Of a stretch of 64,000 nucleotides of DNA, positions 44,761 through 53,086 are shown piece by piece. The stretch's first letter is position 1. Every line of letters starts with the position of its first letter. The translations under genes and the position numbers were made by a program. Source of the DNA: Herbiconiux solani NBRC 106740 (lineage in GTDB: Bacteria > Actinomycetota > Actinomycetes > Actinomycetales > Microbacteriaceae); the NCBI RefSeq assembly GCF_001571005.1, contig NZ_BCST01000010.1, forward strand, positions 44,477 to 108,476, given 5' to 3'. The notes under the pieces were generated by a model. It did not search any database. It had not been told where the DNA came from and saw only the letters and a program-made list of their open reading frames with translations.

Positions 44761-45429
44761 ATGACCGCGGCCGCCCTCACCCACGACGACTCGCTCGGCC
44801 TCCGGGAGCGCAAGCGGCGCGCGACCCGGCGTCGCATCCAGCTCGCGGTGCTGCACCTGGTCGACCGGCGGGGCCTGGACCAGGTGACGATCGACGACAT
44901 CAGCCGTGAGGCGGACGTCTCGCCGCGCACCTTCTTCAACTACTTCCCGACCAAGGAGGACTCGCTCGCCGGGGATCCGCCCTTCGTCCTCACCGACGAG
45001 GTGGCGGCGGCGTTCGAGCACGCCGGCCCGCACGGGGATCCACTGGAAGACGTGCTCGCCATCATGGGTGACCAGGCCAGCGAGGAGGGGGCGGTCGATC
45101 CCGAGCTCCACCAGCTCCGGCGGCGCGTGATGGTCGCGTACCCGCAGATCTTCGCGCTCCGGATGGACCGGCTCCGCGAGTCCGAGGCGGTCATCGCCGC
45201 GGCGGTCGAGCGTCGGCTGGCCGCCGACGCGCGGGACACGGGCGAGGAGTACGACCCGGTCGAGGGGGCCGAGCGCGCCCGCCTCACCAGCCTGCTCGCG
45301 CTGACCCTCGCTCGGAGCGCCTGGCTGAGTTCGACCGAGCATCCCGAGCTCGGCTCGCTGCCCGAGGTGCTCGCCCGGTCGTACGGGCGGCTCCGCGAAC
45401 TGCTCGGAGTCACCCGCTCCGAGGTGTGA
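44761..45429 (+). CDS. TetR-family regulator
   Basis: A 222-residue regulator. Residues 13-65 form the HTH (TIDDISREADVSPRTFFNYF) and the rest is a helical ligand domain. The ATG follows the hydrolase stop by two bases with GAGCTGAGG as ribosome binding site, so it is cotranscribed with that gene and possibly holB. Its target is unknown. Confidence 0.87.
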   Translation: MTAAALTHDDSLGLRERKRRATRRRIQLAVLHLVDRRGLDQVTIDDISREADVSPRTFFNYFPTKEDSLAGDPPFVLTDEVAAAFEHAGPHGDPLEDVLAIMGDQASEEGAVDPELHQLRRRVMVAYPQIFALRMDRLRESEAVIAAAVERRLAADARDTGEEYDPVEGAERARLTSLLALTLARSAWLSSTEHPELGSLPEVLARSYGRLRELLGVTRSEV

Positions 45430-45489
45430 ACGAGTGCTCCGCAGATCGGCTATGCTTTGTTGCTGTGCCGAGCGCTGAGCGCCGGCCAG

Positions 45490-45562
45490 GCCGCCTTAGC
45501 TCAGTCGGCAGAGCGATTCACTCGTAATGAATAGGTCCCGGGTTCGATTCCCGGAGGCGGCC
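45490..45562 (+). tRNA. tRNA-Thr (anticodon CGT)
   Basis: Acceptor GCCGCCT/AGGCGGC, D-stem GCTC/GAGC, anticodon arm ATTCA-CTCGTAA-TGAAT (anticodon CGT), variable AGGTC and T-arm CCGGG-TTCGATT-CCCGG. CCA is not encoded. A TATGCT -10 lies at 45451-45456. Confidence 0.96.
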
Positions 45563-45568
45563 CGCTTC

Positions 45569-45597
45569 GTCCCCCACACCCGCGAGGGTTGGGGGAC
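45569..45597 (+). terminator. terminator after tRNA-Thr
   Basis: GTCCCCCA (45569-45576) pairs with TGGGGGAC (45590-45597), and ACCC/GGGT pair inside the loop. Confidence 0.75.
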
Positions 45598-45652
45598 TTC
45601 GGCTTTCACCAGCGCGGTCGACGACGGCGCGGTCAACGACAAGGAGACGACG

Positions 45653-46636
45653 ATGTCCGACACCATCCGCTGGGGGATCCTCGGCACCGGCTGGATCGCC
45701 GAGATGTTCGTGACCGACCTGAAGGCCGTGGGCCTCACGGTCGCCGCCGTCGGCTCGCGCACGCAGAAGTCGGCCGATGCCTTCGCAGCGCGCTTCGACA
45801 TCCCTCGCGCGCACGGGAGCTACGAGGCCCTGGCCGCGGACCCCGAGGTCGACGTGATCTACGTGGCCACCCCGCATCCGATGCACGCCGAGAACGCGCT
45901 GCTCGCGATCGCGAACGGCAAGCACGTCCTGGTCGAGAAGGCGTTCACGCTGAACGCGGCCGAGGCCGCCCGGGTCGCCGAGGCGGCGGCGGATGCGGGG
46001 GTCGCCGTCATGGAGGCGATGTGGACCCGGTTCCTGCCGCACATGGTCCGCATCCGCGAGATCATCGCCGAGGGCACCCTGGGCGACGTGCGAACCGTGA
46101 TCGCCGAGCACGACCAGAAGCTGCCGAGCGACCCGGCCCACCGCATCAACAACCCCGAGCTCGGGGGCGGCGGCCTGCTCGACCTCGCCATCTACCCCGT
46201 GTCGTTCGCGATCGACATCCTGGGCATCCCGACCCGAGTGCTCGCCTCGGCGACCATGTCGGACACGGGTGTCGACCGTCAGACCGCGCTCATCTTCGAG
46301 CACGAGGGCGGCCGGCAGTCGATGTCGCACAGCGCGATCGACGCCGCCGGCCCCGTCGCCGGCGCGATCATCGGCACCGAGGCGCGCATCGAGATCGAGC
46401 CCTGGTGGTACAACCCCACCTCGTTCCGGGTCGTGACTCCGGACGGCGAGGTGCTCGAGCATTTCGAGCACCCGGTCGTGTCGCGGGGCATGCAGTACCA
46501 GGCGATCGAGCTGGAGCGCGTCATCACCGCGGGCGAGACCGAGAGCCCGCTGCTGCCGGTCTCCGAGTCGGTGGCGATCATGCGCGTGCTCGACGAGGTG
46601 CGGGAGCAGATCGGGCTCCGCTACCCGGGCGAGTAG
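45653..46636 (+). CDS. Gfo/Idh/MocA-family oxidoreductase
   Basis: A 327-residue NAD(P)-dependent sugar-type dehydrogenase. The Rossmann motif GILGTGWIA (about residues 8-16) and the EKAFTLNAAEA segment (catalytic EKP/EKA Lys) mark the family; the C-terminal alpha/beta domain follows with GGGGLLDLAIYP. AAGGAG precedes ATG 45653. The substrate is likely a sugar or cyclitol but cannot be specified. Confidence 0.9.
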   Translation: MSDTIRWGILGTGWIAEMFVTDLKAVGLTVAAVGSRTQKSADAFAARFDIPRAHGSYEALAADPEVDVIYVATPHPMHAENALLAIANGKHVLVEKAFTLNAAEAARVAEAAADAGVAVMEAMWTRFLPHMVRIREIIAEGTLGDVRTVIAEHDQKLPSDPAHRINNPELGGGGLLDLAIYPVSFAIDILGIPTRVLASATMSDTGVDRQTALIFEHEGGRQSMSHSAIDAAGPVAGAIIGTEARIEIEPWWYNPTSFRVVTPDGEVLEHFEHPVVSRGMQYQAIELERVITAGETESPLLPVSESVAIMRVLDEVREQIGLRYPGE

Positions 46637-46666
46637 CCCGGGGGAGGCGCAGGTACGATGGGCTCG

Positions 46667-48238
46667 ATGTCGGACACGCCCACCCCTGAGGATCAGCCCG
46701 TCTCGCGCCGCGCGCGACGGGAGGCCGAGGCGCGGGCCGCCGAGCCCGCCGCCGCGACTGTGGCAGCTGTGTCTGCCGTGACACCCGCAGCCGCTCGCCC
46801 CACCCCCCTCCGCCTCTCCCTCGCCCGCCACCCCCGCGCCTGGGCGGCCGCCGCAGCCGCCGTCGCCCTCGTGGTGCTCGGCGGCGGTGCCTTCGCCGCG
46901 GGTGCCGCGGTCGGTTCCAGCGCCGAGGCCGCCCCCGAAGCCGTCGTCGCCCCCGTCACCACCTCGGCGACGCCCACCGCCGGCGCAGCGGCCCCGACGC
47001 CCACCCCCGCCGCCGACGCCCGCGTGGTCCCCGCGGCTCCGGCCGCCGCCGCCCCCGTCCGCACCTGCTCGGTCGCCGACCTCGCCACCGACGGCCGGCT
47101 CGGCACCTTCCTCGGCAGCGTGCGCAACGCGACGACCGGTGACATCCTCTTCGATCGCTCCGCCGGCACCTTCGCCCGCACCGCCAGCGTGATGAAGGTG
47201 CTGAGCAGCTCGGCCGCCCTCGCGGTGCTGGGCCCGGATCACCGCGTGCCGACCACGGTCGTGAAGGGCTCCGCCCCCGGCCAGGTGGTGCTGGTCGGCG
47301 GCGGAGACATCACGCTCGCCAGCAGCGGCTCGAACATCTACCGCGACGCCGCGAGCCTGCCCGAACTGGCCGACCAGGTGAAGGCGGCCTGGGCGGCCGA
47401 CCCCTCCACCGCGGGAACCCCGATCACCTCGATCGTTCTCGACGCCAGCGTCTTCTCCGGCGACCGCTGGCAGCCGTCGTGGAACCGCAAGGAGCAGCGC
47501 GACGGCTACTCCTCCGAGGTCACCGGCCTCCAGGTCGACGGCGACCGTGCCGAGCCCTCGGCGAACGTGTCCGCGCGGTCGGACAACGCGGTGCTCCGTG
47601 CCGGACAGGCCTTCGCCATCGCCCTCGGCACGCCGGGGGCCGACCTGGCCGAGGGCGTCGCGCCCGCCGGCGCCCCGCAGCTCGGCCAGGTGCTCTCGGC
47701 GCCGGTGTCGACCATGATCCCGGATGCGCTGCTGCGCTCGGACAACACCGAGGCCGAGATGCTGGCCCGGCTGGTCGCCGTGAAGCTCGGCGTGGGCAAC
47801 TCGTTCGAGGCGCTCCGCACCGCCATCCCGCAGGCGCTCGCGACCTACGGCCTCGACACCTCCGGGCTCACGATCGTCGACGGCTCCGGCCTCAGCGACG
47901 ACAACGGGGTGTCGCCGAACTTCCTGACCGCGCTGTTCATCAAGATCCGCAACGGCGAGGGCGCGCTCGGCGTGGTGCGCGACGGGCTCCCGGTCGCCGG
48001 CGAGAGCGGAACGCTCGCCGGGCGGTTCAACGGGTCCCCCGCGGCCGGCAGCGTGATCGCCAAGACCGGCTGGATCGACACCGGCTACACGCTCTCGGGG
48101 ATCATCGACTCCGCCGACGGCACGCCGCTGACCTTCGCCTTCTTCGCCCTCGACGACGTCGGCGACAGCGCGAAGACGGCGATCGACGCCCTGACCACCG
48201 CGGTCTACGAGTGCGGCGACAACCTCTCCAACAACTGA
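46667..48238 (+). CDS. dacB: D-alanyl-D-alanine carboxypeptidase/endopeptidase (PBP4, DacB)
   Basis: A 523-residue class C penicillin-binding protein. A cytoplasmic basic region and a transmembrane anchor (about residues 50-75) precede a Pro/Thr/Ala-rich stalk and the enzyme with SVMK (nucleophile near 173), SDN and AKTGWID motifs. It removes or cleaves stem-peptide D-Ala at the wall. I choose ATG 46667 over 46658 because the latter lies in the -10 element TACGAT, 7 nt upstream, which points to a leaderless mRNA. Confidence 0.92.
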   Translation: MSDTPTPEDQPVSRRARREAEARAAEPAAATVAAVSAVTPAAARPTPLRLSLARHPRAWAAAAAAVALVVLGGGAFAAGAAVGSSAEAAPEAVVAPVTTSATPTAGAAAPTPTPAADARVVPAAPAAAAPVRTCSVADLATDGRLGTFLGSVRNATTGDILFDRSAGTFARTASVMKVLSSSAALAVLGPDHRVPTTVVKGSAPGQVVLVGGGDITLASSGSNIYRDAASLPELADQVKAAWAADPSTAGTPITSIVLDASVFSGDRWQPSWNRKEQRDGYSSEVTGLQVDGDRAEPSANVSARSDNAVLRAGQAFAIALGTPGADLAEGVAPAGAPQLGQVLSAPVSTMIPDALLRSDNTEAEMLARLVAVKLGVGNSFEALRTAIPQALATYGLDTSGLTIVDGSGLSDDNGVSPNFLTALFIKIRNGEGALGVVRDGLPVAGESGTLAGRFNGSPAAGSVIAKTGWIDTGYTLSGIIDSADGTPLTFAFFALDDVGDSAKTAIDALTTAVYECGDNLSNN

Positions 48239-48279
48239 CATGTCCGGGATCCGAGACGCCCGGCGGATGGAGCATTGAG

Positions 48280-48873
48280 ATGGCCAAGGCCCTGTTCATC
48301 ATCGACGTGCAGAACGACTTCATCGAGGGCGGCGCCCTCGGTGTGACCGGCGGGGAAGCGGTCGCGGAGGGGATCTCGCGGATGCTCGCCGCGCATCCGG
48401 ATGCGTACGAGTTCGTGATCGCCTCACGCGACTGGCACGACCCCGACAACGACAACGGCGGCCATTTCGCCGGCGATGCCGAACCCGACTTCGTGACCAC
48501 CTGGCCGGTGCACTGCGTCGCCGGCACCTGGGGAGCCGAGTACCACGACGACCTGACCACGAACGCGATCGACCACCACGTGCGGAAGGGCCAGGGCGAG
48601 CCCGCCTACTCGATCTACGAGGGCGTCACCGAGGAGGGCGGCACCGTGCGCGAGCTGCTGGATGCGAACGGCATCACCCGGATCGACGTCGCGGGCCTCG
48701 CCACCGACTACTGCGTGCGCGCCTCGGCCCTGGACGCGCTCGAGCACGGCCGCCGGGTGCGGATCATCACCGACCTGGTCGCCGGCGTGTCTCCCGAGGC
48801 CTCCCGCGCGGCGATCGCCGAGCTCGCGCACGCCGGCGCCGACCTGATCACCTCCGACCACGTCGACCGCTGA
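48280..48873 (+). CDS. pncA: nicotinamidase
   Basis: A 197-residue cysteine hydrolase converting nicotinamide to nicotinate in NAD salvage. The catalytic triad is in FIIDVQNDF (Asp9), HVRKGQ (Lys near 102) and ATDYCVRAS (Cys near 145); metal-binding SRDWHDPDN is present. In M. tuberculosis the homologue activates pyrazinamide. The PucR regulator gene begins two bases after its stop. Confidence 0.93.
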   Translation: MAKALFIIDVQNDFIEGGALGVTGGEAVAEGISRMLAAHPDAYEFVIASRDWHDPDNDNGGHFAGDAEPDFVTTWPVHCVAGTWGAEYHDDLTTNAIDHHVRKGQGEPAYSIYEGVTEEGGTVRELLDANGITRIDVAGLATDYCVRASALDALEHGRRVRIITDLVAGVSPEASRAAIAELAHAGADLITSDHVDR

Positions 48874-48875
48874 CC

Positions 48876-50480
48876 GTGCCGGCCACCCTCGACGCCCTGC
48901 TGGAGCGTCGTGAGTTCGCGCTCCGGCTGCTGACGCCGGAGGCCGGGGACCGGTCGCTGCTCTGGGCGCACGCCTCCGACCTCGAGGATCCGACCCCCTT
49001 CGTCGTGCCCGGGCAGATGCTCTTGACCACGGGCCGCCAGTTCGGCGAGGCCCCGGGTGACGGGCCCGACGGTGCTGCCCACACCGCAGACGCGTCAGAC
49101 TCGCCAAACGCCGCCGACGCGCCGAACTCCGCCGACACCAAGGACCCCGCCGCCTTCGCCCTCGCCTACGTCGACCGCCTCGTCACCGCGGGCGTCGCCG
49201 CGCTCGGCTTCGGCACCGAGGTCGTCCGTCACGGCGTGCCCGCCGAGCTGGTCGACGCCTGCACCCGGCTCGGCCTCCCGCTCGTCGAGGTGCCCTACCC
49301 GACCCCGTTCATCGCCATCGCCCGCTGGATCGCCGAGGTTCAGGCGGCCGAGGAGCGGTCGCGGGTCGACTGGGCGCTCGGAACCCAGCGCGCCGTCTCG
49401 CTCGCCGCCCTGGCGGGAGGAGGGCTGGCCGCGGCCGTCCGGGCGGCTGCCTCGGGGCTCGGCTGCGACATCGCGCTCTTCGATCCCGACGGCGAGCAGT
49501 CGGCGGCCGAATCCGTCGTCGGCGCTCGAGCCCGGGCGGCCCTCGCCGGGGCCGAGGACGACGTGCGCGAGCTCCTGCACAAGCAGCGCCGCGCACGGCT
49601 CGACCGCGAGGCCGGTGACCTGCACCTCAGTATCCAGACGCTCGGCGGCAGCGGGCGCCTGCTCGGCGTGCTCGCTCTGGCGAGGGCCGAGCCGTTCGAC
49701 CCGGCCGACCTCTCGGTGGTCACGACCCTGGTCGCCCTGGCCGAGGTCTCGCTCGAGCGCAGCCGCGAGCTGCGGCTCAGCCTCCGCGCCCTGATGGTGC
49801 AGCTGTTCGACATGCTCCGCGACGGGCGGGTGGATGCGGTGCGCCGGGCCCTCAAGGACATCCCGACGGGCCTCCCCGGCACCCGCTTCGTGGTCGCCGC
49901 GCTCCCGGCGGGCGAGCTCTCCTCCGCGCTGCTCGACACCCTCGAGCGGCGGGCCGCGGATCGGCGCCACCGGCTCTTCCTCGTGCAGCACGAGGAGACC
50001 GTGGTGCTGCTGGCCGACGCCGCCAAGTGGCCCGAGCTCCGGCGCCTGCTCGAACAGCGGCGCGCACGCGCGGGCGTCTCCGACGTCGTCGGCTGGGACG
50101 GGCTGGACTCGGGGCTCGTGCAGGCCGCCCGCTCGCTCGAGCGCGCCGAAGCAGGGCGGATCGCCGACTTCTCCGCCCTCGTCTCCTCGAGCTTCTTCGG
50201 GCTCCTCAGCACGGCCTCGGTGGCCGAGGTAGCACGCACGCGCCTCGACCCGCTCCTCCTGAGGGAGGACGGCCGCGAGCGGCTGCGGGAGGCGGGCGTC
50301 TGGCTCCGGCACAACGGCCAGTGGGATCCGGCCGCGCGCGAGCTCGGCATCCACCGGCACAGCCTGCGCACCCGGATGCAGTCGGTCGAATCCGTGCTGG
50401 GGCTTGAGCTCGACCGCTTCCAGGACCGCGCGGAGCTCTGGGCGCTCCTGGCAGCGGCCGATCTGGGGCCGACCACCTGA
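48876..50480 (+). CDS. PucR-family transcriptional regulator
   Basis: A 534-residue PucR-type activator: an N-terminal PucR-like domain, a GGDEF-like middle region and the C-terminal PucR HTH (HRHSLRTRMQSVESVLGLEL near the end). An Ala/Asp/Ser/Asn-rich insertion (about residues 70-95) interrupts the N-terminal domain. PucR proteins control purine or amine catabolism. Because a semialdehyde dehydrogenase follows, a role in that route is plausible; a role in pncA control is equally possible. Confidence 0.85.
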   Translation: MPATLDALLERREFALRLLTPEAGDRSLLWAHASDLEDPTPFVVPGQMLLTTGRQFGEAPGDGPDGAAHTADASDSPNAADAPNSADTKDPAAFALAYVDRLVTAGVAALGFGTEVVRHGVPAELVDACTRLGLPLVEVPYPTPFIAIARWIAEVQAAEERSRVDWALGTQRAVSLAALAGGGLAAAVRAAASGLGCDIALFDPDGEQSAAESVVGARARAALAGAEDDVRELLHKQRRARLDREAGDLHLSIQTLGGSGRLLGVLALARAEPFDPADLSVVTTLVALAEVSLERSRELRLSLRALMVQLFDMLRDGRVDAVRRALKDIPTGLPGTRFVVAALPAGELSSALLDTLERRAADRRHRLFLVQHEETVVLLADAAKWPELRRLLEQRRARAGVSDVVGWDGLDSGLVQAARSLERAEAGRIADFSALVSSSFFGLLSTASVAEVARTRLDPLLLREDGRERLREAGVWLRHNGQWDPAARELGIHRHSLRTRMQSVESVLGLELDRFQDRAELWALLAAADLGPTT

Positions 50481-50633
50481 CCACCAGGCCGCCACCAGGC
50501 GCCAGCAGGCCCGGCAACCTGACATCCTGGCACCGGCGTCCGCAGAATCTGCCACTCCGGCACGAGCGATGACGATCCGCGCGGGTAGTGTCGCAGTCAG
50601 ACCTCCCTGTGCGCCGCCGTGAAAGGACTCATC

Positions 50634-52097
50634 ATGACCGCAGTCTCCGAGACCGACCTCCTCGCCTCGATCCCCGATCGCCTGTTCATCGGCGGTGCCT
50701 GGGTCGACGGCTCCACCGGCGCGACGATCGACGTCTTCGACCCCGCCACGGGTGAACGGCTGAAGACCATCGCCGACGCCACTCCGGCCGACGGCATCGC
50801 CGCGCTCGACGCCGCTGTCGCGGCGGCCGACTCCTGGGCCGCCACCGCCCCGCGCACCCGCGGCGAGATCCTCCGCGGCGCCTTCGACCTGCTGCAGCAG
50901 CGGCGCGACGAGGCCGCCCTGCTGATGACGCTCGAGATGGGCAAGCCGCTGGCCGAGGCCCAGGGCGAGATCACCTACGGCGGCGAGTTCCTCCGCTGGT
51001 TCGCCGAGGAGGCCGTCCGCATCTCGGGCCGCTACGGCTCGAACCCCGAGGGCACCGGCCAGATGGTCGTCTCGCAGCGGCCCGTCGGCCCCAGCTACCT
51101 GATCACGCCGTGGAACTTCCCGCTCGCCATGGCGACCCGCAAGATCGCACCGGCGCTGGCCGCGGGCTGCACCGCCGTGGTCAAGCCGGCCGCCCTCACC
51201 CCGCTGACCACGCTCTTCGTCGCGCGCCTCCTCGAAGAGGCGGGCCTTCCGGCCGGTGTGCTCAACGTGATCACGACCTCCGACTCGCGCGGCGTCTCGG
51301 ATCCGATCATCGCCGACCCGCGCCTGCGCAAGCTCAGCTTCACCGGCTCCACCCCGGTGGGGCGCGGGCTGATGAAGCAGGCGGCCGACAACGTGCTCCG
51401 CACCTCGATGGAGCTCGGCGGCAACGCCCCGTTCGTCGTCTTCCGCGATGCCGACCTCGACAAGGCCGTCGACGGCGCGATGGCGGCGAAGTTCCGCAAC
51501 ATCGGCCAGGCCTGCACCGCCGCCAACCGCTTCATCGTGCACTCCTCGGTCGCCGCGGAGTTCGGCCGCCGGATCGCCGAGCGCGTCGGCACCCTCCGCA
51601 TCGGCCGCGGCACCGAGGAAGGCGTCGGCATCGGCCCGCTGATCAACGACGCCGCCGTCGACAAGGCCGACGAGCTGGTTCAGGACGCGGTCTCCCGCGG
51701 CGCGAACCTGATCGCCGGCGGCCACCGGGTCGAGGGCGCCGGCAGCTTCTACGAGCCCACGGTCGTGACCGCGGTGCCCGCGGGCAGCGAGATCCTCCGC
51801 GAGGAGATCTTCGGCCCGGTCGTCTCGATCGTCGAGTTCGACGACGAGGACGAGGCCGTGCGGCTGGCGAACGACACCGAGTACGGCCTGGTCTCCTACG
51901 TCTTCACCGAGAACCTCGCCCGCGGACAGCGGATGATCGCCAAGCTCGACACCGGCATGATGGGCCTGAACGTCGGCGTGATCTCCAACGCCGCGGCACC
52001 GTTCGGCGGTATCAAGCAGTCCGGGCTCGGCCGCGAGGGCGGCTCGGAGGGCATCCACGAGTACCTGTCGACCAAGTACACGCTGATCCCCAACTGA
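50634..52097 (+). CDS. NAD(P)-dependent succinate-semialdehyde dehydrogenase-like
   Basis: A 487-residue aldehyde dehydrogenase of the GabD/GabD2 class, oxidising an aldehyde to an acid. Conserved LEMGKPLAEA, SFTGSTPVGR, ELGGNAPFVVF (general-base Glu), GQACTAANRF (catalytic Cys) and EEIFGPVVSIVEF are present. GAAAGGA precedes ATG 50634. A TAGTGT -10 lies near 50586. Substrate is inferred from family likeness; other C4-C5 semialdehydes are possible. Confidence 0.88.
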   Translation: MTAVSETDLLASIPDRLFIGGAWVDGSTGATIDVFDPATGERLKTIADATPADGIAALDAAVAAADSWAATAPRTRGEILRGAFDLLQQRRDEAALLMTLEMGKPLAEAQGEITYGGEFLRWFAEEAVRISGRYGSNPEGTGQMVVSQRPVGPSYLITPWNFPLAMATRKIAPALAAGCTAVVKPAALTPLTTLFVARLLEEAGLPAGVLNVITTSDSRGVSDPIIADPRLRKLSFTGSTPVGRGLMKQAADNVLRTSMELGGNAPFVVFRDADLDKAVDGAMAAKFRNIGQACTAANRFIVHSSVAAEFGRRIAERVGTLRIGRGTEEGVGIGPLINDAAVDKADELVQDAVSRGANLIAGGHRVEGAGSFYEPTVVTAVPAGSEILREEIFGPVVSIVEFDDEDEAVRLANDTEYGLVSYVFTENLARGQRMIAKLDTGMMGLNVGVISNAAAPFGGIKQSGLGREGGSEGIHEYLSTKYTLIPN

Positions 52098-52114
52098 CGG
52101 CGTAGCGTTCAGGT

Positions 52115-53005
52115 ATGAGCATTCCCACCCTCACCCTGAACAACGGCGTCGAGCTCCCCTCGATCGGGCTCGGCGTCTACCAGAGCGCTGCCGAGGAGAC
52201 GGCCGCCGCGGTCGAGTCCGCCCTGCGGACCGGTTACCGACACATCGACACGGCGGCCATCTACGGGAACGAGCGGCAGGTCGGCGAGGGCCTCCGCGCC
52301 TCGGGTGTCGACCGCGACGAGGTCGTCATCGAGACGAAGGTCTGGGTCAGCGACTTCAGTCACGATCGCACCCTGCACGCCTTCGAGAAGTCGACCGGCA
52401 AGCTCGGCGTCGACACGATCGACCTGCTGATCCTGCACCAGCCCGCACCCAGCCGCTTCGACCAGACCATCGCCGCCTACCAGGCGCTCGAGGAGCTGCT
52501 CGCCGACGGGAGGGTGCGCGCGATCGGCGTCAGCAACTTCACCCCGTCCCATCTCGACCAGCTTCTCGCGGCGGTCGAGGTCGTTCCGGCGGTCAACCAG
52601 GTCGAACTGCACCCGTACTTCTCGCAGCCCGCGTTGCAGGGGGTCGATCACGACCTCGGCATCCTCACGCAGGCCTGGTCGCCGATCGGCGGCATCACCT
52701 TCTACCCGGGCTGGGGCGAGCACCGCCGCAGCGTGATGGAGGACGAGACCCTGGCGGCGATCGCGGCCGACCACGGCAAGACGCCGGCCCAGGTCATGCT
52801 GCGGTGGCACGTGCAGGAGGGGCGTTCGGCGATCCCGAAGTCGGTGAACCCCGTGCGGATCGCCGAGAATTTCGACATCGGCGACTTCGAGCTCTCGGGC
52901 GACGAGCTGGCCAGCATCGACGCGCTCGACTCCGGCGTGCGGAGCGGCCCCGACCCGGACGTCGAGCGGCCGGCGATGTTCGAGCGGATGATCCCGGAGG
53001 CGTAG
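52115..53005 (+). CDS. aldo/keto reductase
   Basis: A 296-residue AKR (5C-like) reductase with the usual TIM-barrel motifs: GLGVYQSAAEE, the catalytic Asp/Tyr in HIDTAAIYGNE, the Lys in IETKVWVSD, the His in LLILHQPAP, and the NADPH-binding IPKSVNPVRIAENF. ATG 52115 lies 6 nt after TAGCGT, so probably leaderless. A hairpin follows its stop. Confidence 0.9.
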   Translation: MSIPTLTLNNGVELPSIGLGVYQSAAEETAAAVESALRTGYRHIDTAAIYGNERQVGEGLRASGVDRDEVVIETKVWVSDFSHDRTLHAFEKSTGKLGVDTIDLLILHQPAPSRFDQTIAAYQALEELLADGRVRAIGVSNFTPSHLDQLLAAVEVVPAVNQVELHPYFSQPALQGVDHDLGILTQAWSPIGGITFYPGWGEHRRSVMEDETLAAIAADHGKTPAQVMLRWHVQEGRSAIPKSVNPVRIAENFDIGDFELSGDELASIDALDSGVRSGPDPDVERPAMFERMIPEA

Positions 53006-53015
53006 ACCGCGCTGC

Positions 53016-53037
53016 GGGCGGGCCTCACAGCCCGCCC
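53016..53037 (+). terminator. terminator after the aldo/keto reductase
   Basis: GGGCGGGC (53016-53023) pairs with GCCCGCCC (53030-53037), 6-nt loop. Confidence 0.7.
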
Positions 53038-53086
53038 ATAACCGCGCCGATGCCGGGGCACATGATGCGGCCGTAGCTTCCCTCCT

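Noticed and set aside
45518..48241. 907-codon minus-strand open frame
   Set aside because: Antisense to the oxidoreductase and DacB, with shadow composition.
49095..52058. 987-codon minus-strand open frame
   Set aside because: Lies opposite PucR and the dehydrogenase; composition is Arg/Gly/Ala/His-rich and lacks any domain, as expected of an antisense shadow.
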